Positions 7,735-17,520 are shown, numbered from the stretch's first letter. The stretch is DNA of 64,000 bases from Ruminococcus sp. YRD2003 (GCA_900109435.1 FNZT01000010.1:1-64000); one strand, 5' to 3'. The notes: generated from the letters alone by a model not told the origin. Program-made: numbers and translations.

Positions 7735-9053
7735 TCATCATCAGCTCCTTCATCAAGGTATTCATCATCTACTTTTGAATCGCTGTCAGCTTCCTCGTCA
7801 GTGTATTCGTATTCTGGTATTTCAATGCCTCGAACATCTATCTTGCCCGTGACAACATCGGAAATCAAGCGTTTTCTAAATTCCTTTAGCTCGTCTATAA
7901 TCTTTTCCTTGATGTCGATGATGTGGTCAATTTTACTACACTCTGTATCAAGATATGAAACAATACTTTTCTGATCTTCATAATCACAAAATGGGATTAG
8001 TAAATTCATCAGAGCATCAGAAGTGATAGCTGGGTATGCTACTCCATTTGAATGTCTGATAACCTCATCGCAAAACCAATCTGATTTACAGCAATATTCT
8101 AAGAATCTACTATCCACAAGTGCAGAATCCGGTTGTACTACAGCAAATCCAGTTGATACTATGACATCTTCATCATCAATAATCGTTGTTATAGCTTTGA
8201 GATAGGTCCTAACAGTTGAGATAATAATGTCATGCTTTTTAACTATTCTTCTTGCTCTTGAAGGAGCGCTTTTGAAGGTTACCATTTCGTATTGTGTAAT
8301 GCCTTCTGTATAGTTAACAGAGCCAATGTCAATATATCGAAAAGAGTATTCCGGATCTGTTGATTCACTTAGTGAATAGCAATTACATTTAGCAATGTAT
8401 TTTAATCGAATACGTTCAGAGATCGATGTAATGCGACTATTGATGATTTTTCTCTTTGTTTGACTTAAGTTTTGAATAATAGCTTTCTGTAGTGAGATCA
8501 ACCTGTTTATCTCCGAAACCTTCCAGTCCAGAAAGCGCACAATCTGGTCTTGCTCTTCACGTGGCGGAACTGGCACAACAATACTTGTAAACTCTGGGGA
8601 ATAAGTACGCCAGCGCATCATCATGATTCCATGACCATTTTTGAAACACTGCTGTGAAAACAGCGGTGTTCTAAACAGATAATGATAATAAGAGGAGTTA
8701 ACTCCGTCATGCGGCGTATAAACATCATATGCGGGGCTTGTTACTCCATTATATGCAGAACGTCCTATAGCGCCCATCCAGCAAAGCATGATATTTACTA
8801 TAATATCATCAATATTAACAATCTTATATCCATCAGCATTCCTTGCCTTATTACCAGTTGTATGTTCAAGATCGGAATGTTGTCGCACACCAAGATGTGT
8901 GTACAAAGAGATCAAGTTGACTTCGTTTAGAGGTTTATTATTCCGTTCATCGTGTAACGAGAAAAGACCTTTTATTCTTTTGGCAGACCATGTCTCTGGG
9001 ATTGAAGGCAACCAATCAATGTTTGAAGCTTGATAGCTTTCATATACTCTCAT
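7731..9053 (-). CDS. hsdS: Type I restriction specificity subunit
   Basis: A 440-residue DNA-recognition subunit. It shows the expected duplicated layout: a first target-recognition domain, a conserved helical spacer (VPVPPREEQDQIVRFLDWKVSEI), a second recognition domain, and a second helical spacer (DYEDQKSIVSYLDTECSKID). The two target-recognition domains set a bipartite recognition sequence that cannot be read from the gene. The C terminus is Asp/Glu rich. Start and stop codons overlap those of hsdM and hsdR by four bases, so the three are translationally coupled. Confidence 0.93.
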   Translation of the reverse strand: MRVYESYQASNIDWLPSIPETWSAKRIKGLFSLHDERNNKPLNEVNLISLYTHLGVRQHSDLEHTTGNKARNADGYKIVNIDDIIVNIMLCWMGAIGRSAYNGVTSPAYDVYTPHDGVNSSYYHYLFRTPLFSQQCFKNGHGIMMMRWRTYSPEFTSIVVPVPPREEQDQIVRFLDWKVSEINRLISLQKAIIQNLSQTKRKIINSRITSISERIRLKYIAKCNCYSLSESTDPEYSFRYIDIGSVNYTEGITQYEMVTFKSAPSRARRIVKKHDIIISTVRTYLKAITTIIDDEDVIVSTGFAVVQPDSALVDSRFLEYCCKSDWFCDEVIRHSNGVAYPAITSDALMNLLIPFCDYEDQKSIVSYLDTECSKIDHIIDIKEKIIDELKEFRKRLISDVVTGKIDVRGIEIPEYEYTDEEADSDSKVDDEYLDEGADDE

Positions 9054-11053
9054 GAAATTCCCTCCATAATACCAGCTATCATGCCGTCTGCCTGCTTCTC
9101 CAAAGTGTTAAGCTCTGCAATGATATCTGACATTTCACGTAGCTCCACAGGCTTATAGAAATACTTGGAGAAACTAATCTCATATCCTATGACAGTTTTC
9201 TTCTCATCAACCCAGGCATCAGGAGCATAGGGCAGCACCTCGTTCTGCATAAATGCCTCGATGCCGCCCTCGTACTTGAACGGAACGCTCTCAGTGTCAC
9301 GCAGTTCAACATCTGCCTCACCAAGTACAGGCTGTGCGGTCGAGTCCTTCTCAGTGATAAACGGTCTAATCTTCTTCAGGGCAGCGGCTTTCAGCTTTGT
9401 TGCCTTTGCAAAGGCATTCCAGTCATCCAGAGGAGTACTTGTCGGAACAGAAGCAAGTGCTTTCCTAACTGCTTCCAACTCTTCCGTCTTCTTAAATGTG
9501 TCTGATGGAATTTCTCTGTCAGGATACACACGTAAACGCAGTGGGCGCTCTACAGTAATAGACCAGTAGGCAAACTGATCGTTATCAAAAATCATACTAA
9601 CATCGCTTTCTTCCATTTCCATGAAGATGCGGAGAATCTCTGCACGGATTTCTGGTGTGAATTCGCAGTTTTTCTTTCCCATATTCTTATCTAGTGGTGA
9701 TTTCATCTTTGTCGCATCGATAAGCTGAATCTTACCTTTGCGGCGTTCTTCCTTACGGTTTGACAGAATCCAGATGAACGTTCCCAAAGGAGTATTATAA
9801 AACATATTCTCAGGCACTGCAATGATCGCTTCAACAAGATCGTTCTCTATTATATAACGCCGGGCATTGCTCTCACCAGAACCTGCATCTCCAGTGAAGA
9901 TGGAAGAACCGTTATGAACCTCAGCGATACGGCTGCCGAGCTCAGTATCCTTCATCTTTGATATATTATTAAGCAGGAACAGCAGCTGTCCGTCACTTGT
10001 TCTCGGAATCATGGAGAGCTGTTCGCCACTTTCCAGATACACATTGAATCTGGTGTCAAGAATCTCCTTCTTGCCGCCCATTTTCTCTGCATCCACCTTC
10101 CAGCTCTTTCCGTAAGGCGGGTTTGAAAGCATGAAGTCAAACTGTCGTGACGCATTACAGTCGATAGAGAGAGTTGAGCCAAAGCTGATATGTTCTGCCT
10201 CTTCACCTTCACCTTTTAACAACATATCTGCTTTGCACAATGCATAGACTGGAGCTAATATTTCTTGACCAAATAGATGAATCGACACTTTCTTTCCGTA
10301 TTTTTGAGCTAGAGATTGTAGTCTGCTCTGACCTACAGTTAGCATACCTCCGGTTCCACAAGCACCATCGTAACAGGAGTATGTAGCATCCTTAATCTTA
10401 TCAGCAATAGGTACGAAAACAATATCAGCCATCAGTTCAACTACATCACGAGGAGTCCAAAAGTCACCAGCGGCTTCATTGTTTTCATTATTAAACCTTC
10501 TGATAAGTTCTTCATATACGGTTCCCATACCATGATTATCAAGCCCAGGATGTTTGATAATGGTATGTGCTTCGTCCTTATACACTGGATCGGGACTAAG
10601 GTTTATGTCCGGGGAAACAAATTTTTCTATTACAGCACCAAGAACATCTGCTTCATTTAGCTTTTTAATCTGTTCACGGAAGCCAAACTTTTCAAGGATT
10701 TCCTGTACATTAGGCTAGAATCCGTCCAGATATGCTTCAAAGTCTGCTTGCAGCGCCTGCTTCTTTGCGCGGCTGGTAAGATCACGCAGACGGAATGGGG
10801 ATGCATTACAGAACGCCTGTCCTGCAACATTGCACAGTGCGCCCCACTGATTGTCGATTTTGGCCTCATCGAGCTTCTTCTTCATATCAAGAACCGTTTG
10901 CTTGCTATCCTCCAAGAGAACATCAAGTCTACGAATGACAGTCATTGGAAGGATAACATCTCGAAATTTGACGCGTTCCACCACATCACGCAGACAGTCG
11001 TCTGCAATGCCCCAGATAAAACTTACGATCTGATTGTGAATCTGATTGTCCAT
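9050..11053 (-). pseudogene. hsdM: Type I methyltransferase subunit interrupted by an amber codon
   Basis: Read from ATG at 11053, the first 112 codons encode a normal HsdM N terminus (VSFIWGIADDCLRDVVER...). The frame then meets TAG at 10717-10715, after EAYLDGF, and continues without any shift: PNVQEILEKFGFREQIKK and onward to the stop at 9050. The downstream part has the AdoMet motif YDGACGTGGM and the catalytic NPPY box. A GTG at 10585 could restart translation, but would omit the N-terminal domain. A single base change (for example TCG to TAG, since HsdM usually has Ser here) explains it. Unless it is suppressed or a sequencing error, methylation is lost while HsdR is intact. Confidence 0.85.
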
Positions 11054-11137
11054 ACTATTACTCCTTTATAATCTTTGTATCGTAGTTTGGAGAACAGCAC
11101 CAAGTGCCACACAAAATTCTATAACTACCCCATGTTA

Positions 11138-11166
11138 ATTGTAGCACAATTCAACAAACAATGCAA
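11138..11166 (-). promoter_or_regulatory. Promoter of the hsd operon
   Basis: On the minus strand, -35 TTGCAT (11166-11161) and -10 TACAAT (11143-11138) are separated by 17 bp, about 80 bases upstream of the hsdM ATG, which has AAAGGAGT as its ribosome site. Confidence 0.6.
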
Positions 11167-11245
11167 GCGCATAGCACTGTACCTTTTGTAAACTTTCGTT
11201 GAACATAATTGTACTTAAAGTTATCTAATCTTACGTATACGGAAA

Positions 11246-11323
11246 CGCTAAGGACACCCAACTTCCGATAGTCGCATCGTCGGAAGCTACGTGTAGAGAT
11301 CTACACGCTGGGTGTCTTTAGCG
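11246..11323. ncRNA. Three-way-junction structured element
   Basis: A 15-bp outer stem (CGCTAAGGACACCCA, 11246-11260, with 11309-11323, one wobble) encloses two perfect hairpins: CTTCCGA/TCGGAAG (11262-11286) and CGTGTAG/CTACACG (11290-11307). It fills the gap between the hsd promoter and a divergently placed, minus-strand small gene. It lacks a T-run on either side, so it is not a plain terminator. It could be a structured RNA, a protein-binding cruciform or a single-strand origin. The class is unknown; the pairing is clear. Confidence 0.5.
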
Positions 11324-11474
11324 CATCAGGGGCGATCGAGTAATACCTCAGCCTACGCAATCGGTTCCCTGACGAGTGTCAATAGATGGCTATATATAGC
11401 AAAGTATGTTTTCTACAAAAGTATAATCCCTATTCTACGCATAGTTCGAGTCACCTCGAAATCGGGTCCTTCTC

Positions 11475-11693
11475 TCATCGAGAACTTCTGTTCTGTTGCT
11501 GGCAGATTCTGTCAGTCTCCTCGATGAATCTTTCAATGCTACTACCATACACCATGAAACGAGAACCCATTCTCTTGGACTTTATAGCTCCTCTCTTTAT
11601 TAGATAATAGAGCTTATCATCGAGCATGTCATATAAGCAGGCTGCTTCATGTACTGACAGCAGCTGTTTATCGACATTTACTATGTATCGCAT
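11475..11693 (-). CDS. Excisionase-like HTH protein of element B
   Basis: A 72-residue protein with the HTH_17/excisionase layout: LLSVHEAACLYDMLDDKLYYLIKRGAIKS, a short basic turn, then FMVYGSSIERFIEE. A ribosome site (AAAGGAGG) precedes the ATG. It may regulate or assist element B excision. No integrase gene accompanies it, so it may act with a recombinase encoded elsewhere. Confidence 0.65.
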   Translation of the reverse strand: MRYIVNVDKQLLSVHEAACLYDMLDDKLYYLIKRGAIKSKRMGSRFMVYGSSIERFIEETDRICQQQNRSSR

Positions 11694-11864
11694 ATGTTCA
11701 CCTCCTTTCGATTCGTTATTATTCGGTATCTTTTAACACCTTGAACTGTGAAAGAAGAGCGTTCTTCCTATGTTAACTATGTACTTCATGTACATTTCCT
11801 CCTCTCTAAGTGTTATTTTTAACTATCTTGTACGATCTTGTGCTGTGAAAGAAGAGCGTGATAA

Positions 11865-12059
11865 TCACGCTCCTTCTTTCATCCGGGCAGTAATGTAGCT
11901 TTCTATTGAACTGTATGGTACCTTGATTTTGTTGCCCTCTCTGTAGCCTTTGATCTTACCCTCTTTGATATAACGGTAACACAGACTTCTGCTTATTCTC
12001 AGCACATCCATGACCTCCTTACAAGTGAGTATTTGTGGTTCGCTGTAACATTCTGACAT
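11865..12059 (-). CDS. Second excisionase-like HTH protein of element B
   Basis: A 64-residue helix-turn-helix protein: ILTCKEVMDVLRISRSLCYRYIKEGKIKG followed by IKVPYSSIESYITARM. This is the classic excisionase/HTH_17 family. The ATG at 12059 is preferred to 12077 because AAGGAGGA lies about 8 bases before it and actually overlaps the upstream candidate start. The gene sits next to the element's right end, a usual xis position. It differs in sequence from the upstream paralogue at 11475, so the two are not recent duplicates. Confidence 0.78.
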   Translation of the reverse strand: MSECYSEPQILTCKEVMDVLRISRSLCYRYIKEGKIKGYREGNKIKVPYSSIESYITARMKEGA

Positions 12060-12142
12060 AACAAAGTCCTCCTTCATGCTTTTCCTGACTATTCGAGTTC
12101 AGCATTACATGAAGTCGCCAACTTTAGAGCAATTTTGATATC

Positions 12143-12164
12143 ACATTAGTAAAAACATTAGTAA
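12143..12164 (+). repeat. Element B right-end arm-type repeats
   Basis: ACATTAGTAA occurs at 12143-12152 and 12155-12164. It shares ATTAGTA with the left-end pair at 4667-4687. It is followed by the terminator-like hairpin GCACTT/AAGTGC (12178-12201). Confidence 0.55.
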
Positions 12165-12210
12165 CACAACGAAAAAAGCACTTCCGATTTCTCGAAAGTG
12201 CCTATTCTTC

Positions 12211-12255
12211 TGGGGTGGGAGATGGGATTCGAACCCACGATCTTCGGGACCACAA
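12211..12255 (-). repeat. att site: second 45-bp copy of tRNA-His 3' end
   Basis: It matches 32596-32640 at 44 of 45 positions (the difference is at 12240) and, like the tRNA copy, is directly preceded by CCTATTCTTC and the terminator hairpin. It marks the boundary between elements B and A. Confidence 0.85.
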
Positions 12256-12375
12256 GCCTATGCTGACGGATATTCCGCAGTTTCATCCGGTTTATCAAAA
12301 TACTTTTTTGCGCCTATATTTCGAGGATTTGAGCAGATTTGCCGTGTAATGCCTTTGCAGAAAAAATTGTCTAAC

Positions 12376-12396
12376 TGTAGGAAAAGTGTAGGAAAA
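12376..12396 (+). repeat. Element A left-end arm-type repeats
   Basis: TGTAGGAAAA occurs at 12376-12385 and 12387-12396, an 11-bp period. The identical pair with identical period is found at the right end of element A (32531-32551). Confidence 0.7.
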
Positions 12397-12612
12397 ATAT
12401 TGCAGACAATTACTGTTGATACTTCATTTTTCACTGGTTGCAACACAGGCTGCAATAAGCGAAAAGAAGTAATTCGGAAATATACTCAGATTGGCTATTT
12501 TACGCTGAATCTGGACGATGCTAAAGAATACCTTTACGCAAAATCTACTAAGCGCAGAATACTAAGCTGGCACGATATTCACGTTAATGTGTTTATCTGA
12601 ATAAAACAACAG

Positions 12613-12647
12613 AGTCCTCATAGCTTCGGCTGTGAGGACTTTTTTTG
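12613..12647 (+). terminator. Rho-independent terminator
   Basis: AGTCCTCA (12613-12620) pairs with TGAGGACT (12633-12640) around a TTCG-containing loop and is followed by seven T. It points rightwards, but no intact gene precedes it. Confidence 0.75.
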
Positions 12648-12902
12648 TTCCGGAAAAAACTTTTACGTGAAAAAAGTGGTATAAGTGGTACGAATCAAAT
12701 TATCGATGAATTCCGGTTTCTGAATATTCTCCAAGCAAATGAACTTAAAATTCCTAATTCGGCATTTTAATATGGAATAGAGAGAAACCGCTATAAACTT
12801 TCTCATATATCTCTCTTGACCGTTTTACCCTCGGTGACTATGAAGGTATCGAAGTCGTAAATGCAGTTGACTGGTTGCTTGATAAGAACTAATACAAAAG
12901 AA

Positions 12903-12924
12903 TGGCGGTGCAATAGCACCGCCA
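12903..12924 (-). terminator. Terminator of the surface-protein operon
   Basis: TGGCGGTGC-AATA-GCACCGCCA is a perfect 9-bp hairpin 54 bases after the dockerin gene, followed on the minus strand by a T-rich tract (TTCTTTTGTATT). Confidence 0.7.
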
Positions 12925-12977
12925 TAAATATTTGTTGTCCTCTGTCTCAGTCTAAACGCATTTTACTTTTTTAGAAA

Positions 12978-15713
12978 TTAGAATGTTGTGAGTTCATAAT
13001 CAATTTCTTTGTATTTTTTCCCAATAGACTTAGCTTCAGCTTCGGAAATAGTTTTCTGAGTTTTTCCAGCGTAATACGTTATCGTCAAACTTCCATCACG
13101 ATAATCATAATTTAACGATTCTATGTTATTGAGTTCTGAACCGCTATTGTATTTATAGTAAGCCCCACCATGTCCCATTCCATAAACAGATGAACAAGCA
13201 ATTATATTATTATCACATAAGTAATACCATGATCTTTGTGCCCCTTTACAAAGGCGCACAAGCTGATTGTTGTTTATAGTGTATATTTCAGATATCGAAG
13301 GAGCACCGCTGCTCAAAGTACCTGATACTGTGATAAGCTCAGGCGATTTATCTCCGTTTAAGTCCATTAGTGCATACTTCCTTTCAGTGTCGTAAGAATA
13401 CTGAGTTGATATGTCTGCATTGATACAATCAGATTCTGTTTTTGAATTTGCCTTAATATAGCTTAATCGTGACTTATAAAGCGGGAAATCATTTATTGTC
13501 GGTCTGTTGAGGAAATCCTCAAGGCTGACTTTTCCGCCTGTTGAAAGATATGCATAGTAAGCGAGGATACATGATGCATCTATAGCGTTTATATTACCGT
13601 CATTATTAACATCACCCGCTGATTTCTGAGCTTCCGTGAAGCCTCCGTCTTGTCCTGTTGACAACATCGCATAATATGCCAAAACGGTGGAAGCATCTAC
13701 AGCGTTGATATTTCCATCGTTATTGACGTCTCCGAGCGTATAATCAACAGGCGTTGCATTTTCTTCTTTTATTATGATATAACCCTGAATGATACCGCGT
13801 GTAAATGTCCATGCTTCCATAAGCTGATCTTGTTCACGTTCATAATAAGGTGGTGCATTACTAAATTCATCAGCAGCGGCATCATTGTTGATGTACTCGA
13901 TTTGTATTGGATAAATATCGCCTGGTTGACAATCCGAGGGAATAATCAGCGGAAATGACCACATAACGCCGTCAGCACCGTCCCCAGGAAGGCCTGCTGT
14001 TGCAACAAAGATACAATTATCATCAATTTTTACAGCACTCGGATGACACAATTTTATCGCCTCACCGGACTGTATAGCTTTTTTATCACCATTAAGGGAA
14101 AGTCGACTGTCCCAATTGATATGTATACCTGTTGCTGCGTATTTCCCCGCAGCACCTATTACTGACAAATCCACCGTACATATCGGATTAGCTCTTGCTT
14201 CTTCAAGTGAAAGCTCTATCCTGCTTAATGCCAGCGTGGGCTTAACAGTTGCTTGATCTACATCAAATTCATCAAAACAGCTTAAATCTCCCGCAGCAGG
14301 ACCTGTATCAGCATTGGAATATGCCATTGTTGTGCTGACCGTGGTAGTAGTCGTTGTGGTAGTAGTCGTTGTAGTGGTCGTAGTTGTTGTACTTGTAGTT
14401 GTAGTCATCTTAGGATCGTCGCCTAATGAGATAAAAGTGAAGTCAAAAATGTCTGCATATTGCTGTGCGGAAGAATTATTATATCCGCATATAACGCCGA
14501 GATAGTTTCCCTTGCCTTGCGTAGAATCATAAGTATTGCAGAATGTTATGGGCTTCTTTTGGCTTACTTGATCGGTAATTTTGCAACGTGAATTTCTAAT
14601 CGTAACCGAGGACAAGTTAGGACATTCATAAAACGCATATTCTTGTATAGATTCAATCGTTTCAGGAATATCTATTTTTTTGACGCCTTTGCACCATGCA
14701 AAAGCACACTTCCCAATCTGAGTTACGCTTTGAGGGAATGTATACGATGAAGTGTCCTTACCAGACGGGAATTTGCTTATCTTGGTCATATCCTTGCTGT
14801 ACATAACGCCTTCTCTGCTTGTATAATATTTATTGTTGGAATCGACGTTTATGTTTGTAAGGGTATCACAGTCGAAAGCGTTAAGGTAATAAGAGTTAAC
14901 ATTTGCAGGGATATTTAATACCTTTACTTCTGTGCCAGAAAGGAAGTTCTTCCCGATATGGGTTACAGGCAGATTGTTGACAGTATTAGCTATTGAAAGC
15001 TGTGTTGCAGTTGATCCATACACTACCGAATATGCTTCGTAGTAATCGAAATAATAAGAGTAGTATATATTTTCTGTTTTATAATATAGGTCATTAAAGC
15101 TGTTCTTTCTTCCTATGTCATTAATAGATCCAGTAGTATATCCCTCAACATATGAATCATACTGCGCTTTTGTTATTTTCGTTCCATTGAATTTATAGCC
15201 ATAATACTCAGCTTGAATAGCTGCCGATGTATCTTCAAGCGTAGCTACTTTTTCAAATCGATCACTTTTCTTTTCATATACGATCTTCCATGAATATCCT
15301 TGACTTCCGCCCTCAAAAAATACATATTTTTTTGTTGGAATAACATTAGCCTTACCATATGCCCCTGTTATATTTTCATCGCCAAGACAAACAATCATAT
15401 TATTAACAAAAGTGTATACATAAAGATCAGAAAAGTGATATTCACCGCCTGAAACGAATAGCTCAGGCGTGCCGTCTGTATCTATATCATATAGCTCGTA
15501 CTTTTCTCCATACTTCTCATCTGTACCATCAAACGAATCAGACTGCATATATTCATCGAGAACTGCCCTATATGCCTCTTGCCACGAATTGTATGTTTGT
15601 GTGCTTGCATCAGCAGCGACAGCAGTATGAGCATATTTATCTATGTCTAAGTTTAAAAATGAAACTGAGAGAATGGCTGAGGTTATTATAGATAAAACTT
15701 TCGTTGCTTTCAT
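12978..15713 (-). CDS. Secreted LRR, cohesin-like and dockerin protein
   Basis: A 911-residue exported protein. A signal peptide (about 1-35) is followed by a domain with a Ca-binding-like DIDTDGTPEL motif (about 70-90) and BspA-type leucine-rich repeats (about 225-390; LPVTHIGKNFL, VTQIGKCAFAWCKGVKKIDIP). A nearly pure Thr linker (about 435-460) leads to a cohesin-like beta domain (about 485-650), then a type I dockerin with two duplicated Ca loops (GDVNNDGNINAVDAS and GDVNNDGNINAIDAS, about 657-735). A C-terminal domain repeats the DLNGDKSPEL motif. Dockerins plug into cohesins of cellulosome scaffolds, so this may be an adaptor. Placement on a mobile element is unusual. It is last in a four-gene operon, 12 bases after its neighbour. 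The cohesin call is the least certain part. Confidence 0.85.
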   Translation of the reverse strand: MKATKVLSIITSAILSVSFLNLDIDKYAHTAVAADASTQTYNSWQEAYRAVLDEYMQSDSFDGTDEKYGEKYELYDIDTDGTPELFVSGGEYHFSDLYVYTFVNNMIVCLGDENITGAYGKANVIPTKKYVFFEGGSQGYSWKIVYEKKSDRFEKVATLEDTSAAIQAEYYGYKFNGTKITKAQYDSYVEGYTTGSINDIGRKNSFNDLYYKTENIYYSYYFDYYEAYSVVYGSTATQLSIANTVNNLPVTHIGKNFLSGTEVKVLNIPANVNSYYLNAFDCDTLTNINVDSNNKYYTSREGVMYSKDMTKISKFPSGKDTSSYTFPQSVTQIGKCAFAWCKGVKKIDIPETIESIQEYAFYECPNLSSVTIRNSRCKITDQVSQKKPITFCNTYDSTQGKGNYLGVICGYNNSSAQQYADIFDFTFISLGDDPKMTTTTSTTTTTTTTTTTTTTTTTVSTTMAYSNADTGPAAGDLSCFDEFDVDQATVKPTLALSRIELSLEEARANPICTVDLSVIGAAGKYAATGIHINWDSRLSLNGDKKAIQSGEAIKLCHPSAVKIDDNCIFVATAGLPGDGADGVMWSFPLIIPSDCQPGDIYPIQIEYINNDAAADEFSNAPPYYEREQDQLMEAWTFTRGIIQGYIIIKEENATPVDYTLGDVNNDGNINAVDASTVLAYYAMLSTGQDGGFTEAQKSAGDVNNDGNINAIDASCILAYYAYLSTGGKVSLEDFLNRPTINDFPLYKSRLSYIKANSKTESDCINADISTQYSYDTERKYALMDLNGDKSPELITVSGTLSSGAPSISEIYTINNNQLVRLCKGAQRSWYYLCDNNIIACSSVYGMGHGGAYYKYNSGSELNNIESLNYDYRDGSLTITYYAGKTQKTISEAEAKSIGKKYKEIDYELTTF
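14335..14410 (-). repeat. ACN trinucleotide tract encoding the Thr linker
   Basis: About 25 consecutive, mostly ACA/ACT/ACC/ACG codons (plus-strand GTN repeats) encode a poly-Thr linker. Such a tract is prone to slippage and to length variation between strains. Confidence 0.7.
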
Positions 15714-15725
15714 AAAGTTCCCTCC

Positions 15726-17507
15726 TTAAATTGCATTATCCCATGCAATAGCGTAATCGGCTGATATATATCCCATATAGTTGGTGCTGTCTTGATTAAC
15801 GCTTATGTAGTACCAGCCTTTATTGTTGTACACACCGTATTGTCCCGTCGATTCAGGTATAACATTAAAGAGCTTTCCGTTTGGAATTTGAACCAAAACA
15901 TCTGAATCTGTACTTGGAGCTGAACGAACATTAAGCGTACTGTTTATGTCACTGGTATTGACATAGCCAATGGCGTTTGTTGATCCCATATAAAAGTCTT
16001 TATTGATCGTAAATCCACAATCAATAGCTTTTTCGCGGCATTTTTCTCTAAGTGTGTTTCCGTCGTAATACTCAGTTTTCATGCCAAAAAGCGGCTCGTT
16101 ATAGGCGTACCCAAAAGTATTTGGAATAGTATCGTAGACTAATTCATCGTTTTTGTAATAGGTTACTACATATCCAGCATTGGCTCTCCAACATATAAGG
16201 TCATCGACACCATCACCGTTATAATCCTCGATATATCCTCCCGAGCTTCCTCCGGAAAGCGAACTAATGAAAAACTTGTTGTACATCATGCCTAATTGTG
16301 CGTCAGGCTGATGTTTTGTTGGTTCAGTTGATTGTGTACTATCTTCGTCTACTACGACAACTGAGATATCAGTCTTTATAGCCGGATTATCTTTGCAAGA
16401 AATGGAGACTATACATTCCCCACTTGATACTCCTGTTATATACCCATGAACATTTACAGAAGCGATATTATAATCGTTTGATGTCCAATATTCGTTGATT
16501 TCATCGCACCCTTCGGGGTAGTGCAAAATGTTGACATTTGTTGTCTCGCCTATTTTTATTTTGACAGAATTCTTTTCCAATGTGTAGGATTTATCACTTT
16601 CTGATGTTGTAACAACAGTAGTCGTTGAGCTTTGAGCTTTGCTTGTTGTCGTTTCAGCAGTAGTGACTGTTGAAGTCGCCGCCGTACTGGTTTCTGCTGT
16701 TGTTTCGATAGATGAATCATTGCTGTTTGGCTTTTTGTCTCCTTTTTTGAAGATCAATCCAACGCCTATAATAGTGCCGATCCCGACAGCCAGAACAGCA
16801 GCGCCGATAAGAATACTTTTCTTCAAGTTTCCACCGCTTGACGTTTCTTCAACCACGTCATTTCCCGCGTAAGCATACTCCTCTTCCTGCTCGGTTTCGT
16901 ATACTTCATCATCTGCTTCATCGGGGGCGTAATTAACTGTATCTGCTTCTGCTGACGGTTCTGCGGACATTTCATCATCTTCAATAGATGCGTCGTCAAA
17001 TGAATCGACAATAGAACTATCCTCTGCAATCGCGGTATCGAGCGTATCTTCGATTATCTCGTCAGAGGTATTGTCATCGGATAACTCAGACTTGGAGACG
17101 CGGCGTTCGTTTATGGCGTTGCTTGTTTTCTCTTTCATATCAGCAAGCGAAGAGCCTGCACCGTCCGCAATGGACTTAGCCTTATTTTTCGCAGCGTTCA
17201 GCTTATCCTTGACATCATCTGATTTGGCGTACTCAACTGCGTTACCAGCGGCGTTCTTTGCAGCTCCGCCGACTTTCTTTGCCGCACCAGCGAGCAGTCC
17301 TATGCCTGACTTTGCTTTATCCGAAAGATTTGCAGTATTCTCCACACTGGAAGAAGATGTTATTTTCGTTCCACCGGAGGGCGTACCGCTGTCAGCATTT
17401 GAACTCTGTTTGCCCCAATTCTCCGGCAGTTTGTTATTCTTCCCCCATGAATCGGGGATATTCTTATTCTGTCCCCAAGCATCGGGCTTCTGATTATTAT
17501 CGCTCAT
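15726..17507 (-). CDS. Membrane protein with Big_2 and SH3 domains
   Basis: About 593 residues from ATG 17507, chosen because GAGGGGG lies just before it; the longer frame from 17534 would overlap the upstream gene. The N terminus has three degenerate Trp-Gly repeats (DAWGQN, DSWGKN, ENWGKQ), then an Ala/Lys helix-rich stretch and an acidic region. One membrane span (SILIGAAVLAVGIGTIIGVG, about 235-255) and a Ser/Thr linker follow. Outside are a Big_2-like Ig domain (YTLEKNSVKIKIGETTNVN), a segment with DYNGDGVDDL, and a C-terminal bacterial SH3 domain (STLNVRSAPSTDSDVL). The layout suggests an envelope protein with a long cytosolic tail. Function unknown; its neighbours suggest surface assembly. 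Confidence 0.75.
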   Translation of the reverse strand: MSDNNQKPDAWGQNKNIPDSWGKNNKLPENWGKQSSNADSGTPSGGTKITSSSSVENTANLSDKAKSGIGLLAGAAKKVGGAAKNAAGNAVEYAKSDDVKDKLNAAKNKAKSIADGAGSSLADMKEKTSNAINERRVSKSELSDDNTSDEIIEDTLDTAIAEDSSIVDSFDDASIEDDEMSAEPSAEADTVNYAPDEADDEVYETEQEEEYAYAGNDVVEETSSGGNLKKSILIGAAVLAVGIGTIIGVGLIFKKGDKKPNSNDSSIETTAETSTAATSTVTTAETTTSKAQSSTTTVVTTSESDKSYTLEKNSVKIKIGETTNVNILHYPEGCDEINEYWTSNDYNIASVNVHGYITGVSSGECIVSISCKDNPAIKTDISVVVVDEDSTQSTEPTKHQPDAQLGMMYNKFFISSLSGGSSGGYIEDYNGDGVDDLICWRANAGYVVTYYKNDELVYDTIPNTFGYAYNEPLFGMKTEYYDGNTLREKCREKAIDCGFTINKDFYMGSTNAIGYVNTSDINSTLNVRSAPSTDSDVLVQIPNGKLFNVIPESTGQYGVYNNKGWYYISVNQDSTNYMGYISADYAIAWDNAI

Positions 17508-17520
17508 AATATCCCCCTCG

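Larger units (their letters stand above)
12256..12977. other. Left end of element A, no intact gene
   Basis: Apart from the arm repeats, this stretch holds a transcription terminator (12613-12647) and a reading-frame remnant at about 12805-12891. The remnant ends DRFTLGDYEGIEVVNAVDWLLDKN and looks like the C terminus of a lost gene with no start. An 83-codon frame at 12349-12600 overlaps the repeats and shows no family signal. The rest looks non-coding. Confidence 0.4.

Noticed and set aside
10715..10717. Genome-wide recoding of TAG
   Set aside because: One in-frame TAG is more simply a mutation or miscall; neighbouring intact genes gave no sign of readthrough TAG codons.
12349..12600. 83-codon frame ahead of a good terminator
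   Set aside because: It overlaps the arm repeats, has no ribosome site and no recognisable domain; likely a relic or chance frame.
14335..14410. CRISPR or functional tandem array
   Set aside because: It is a trinucleotide tract encoding a Thr linker within one protein. No CRISPR array was seen anywhere.
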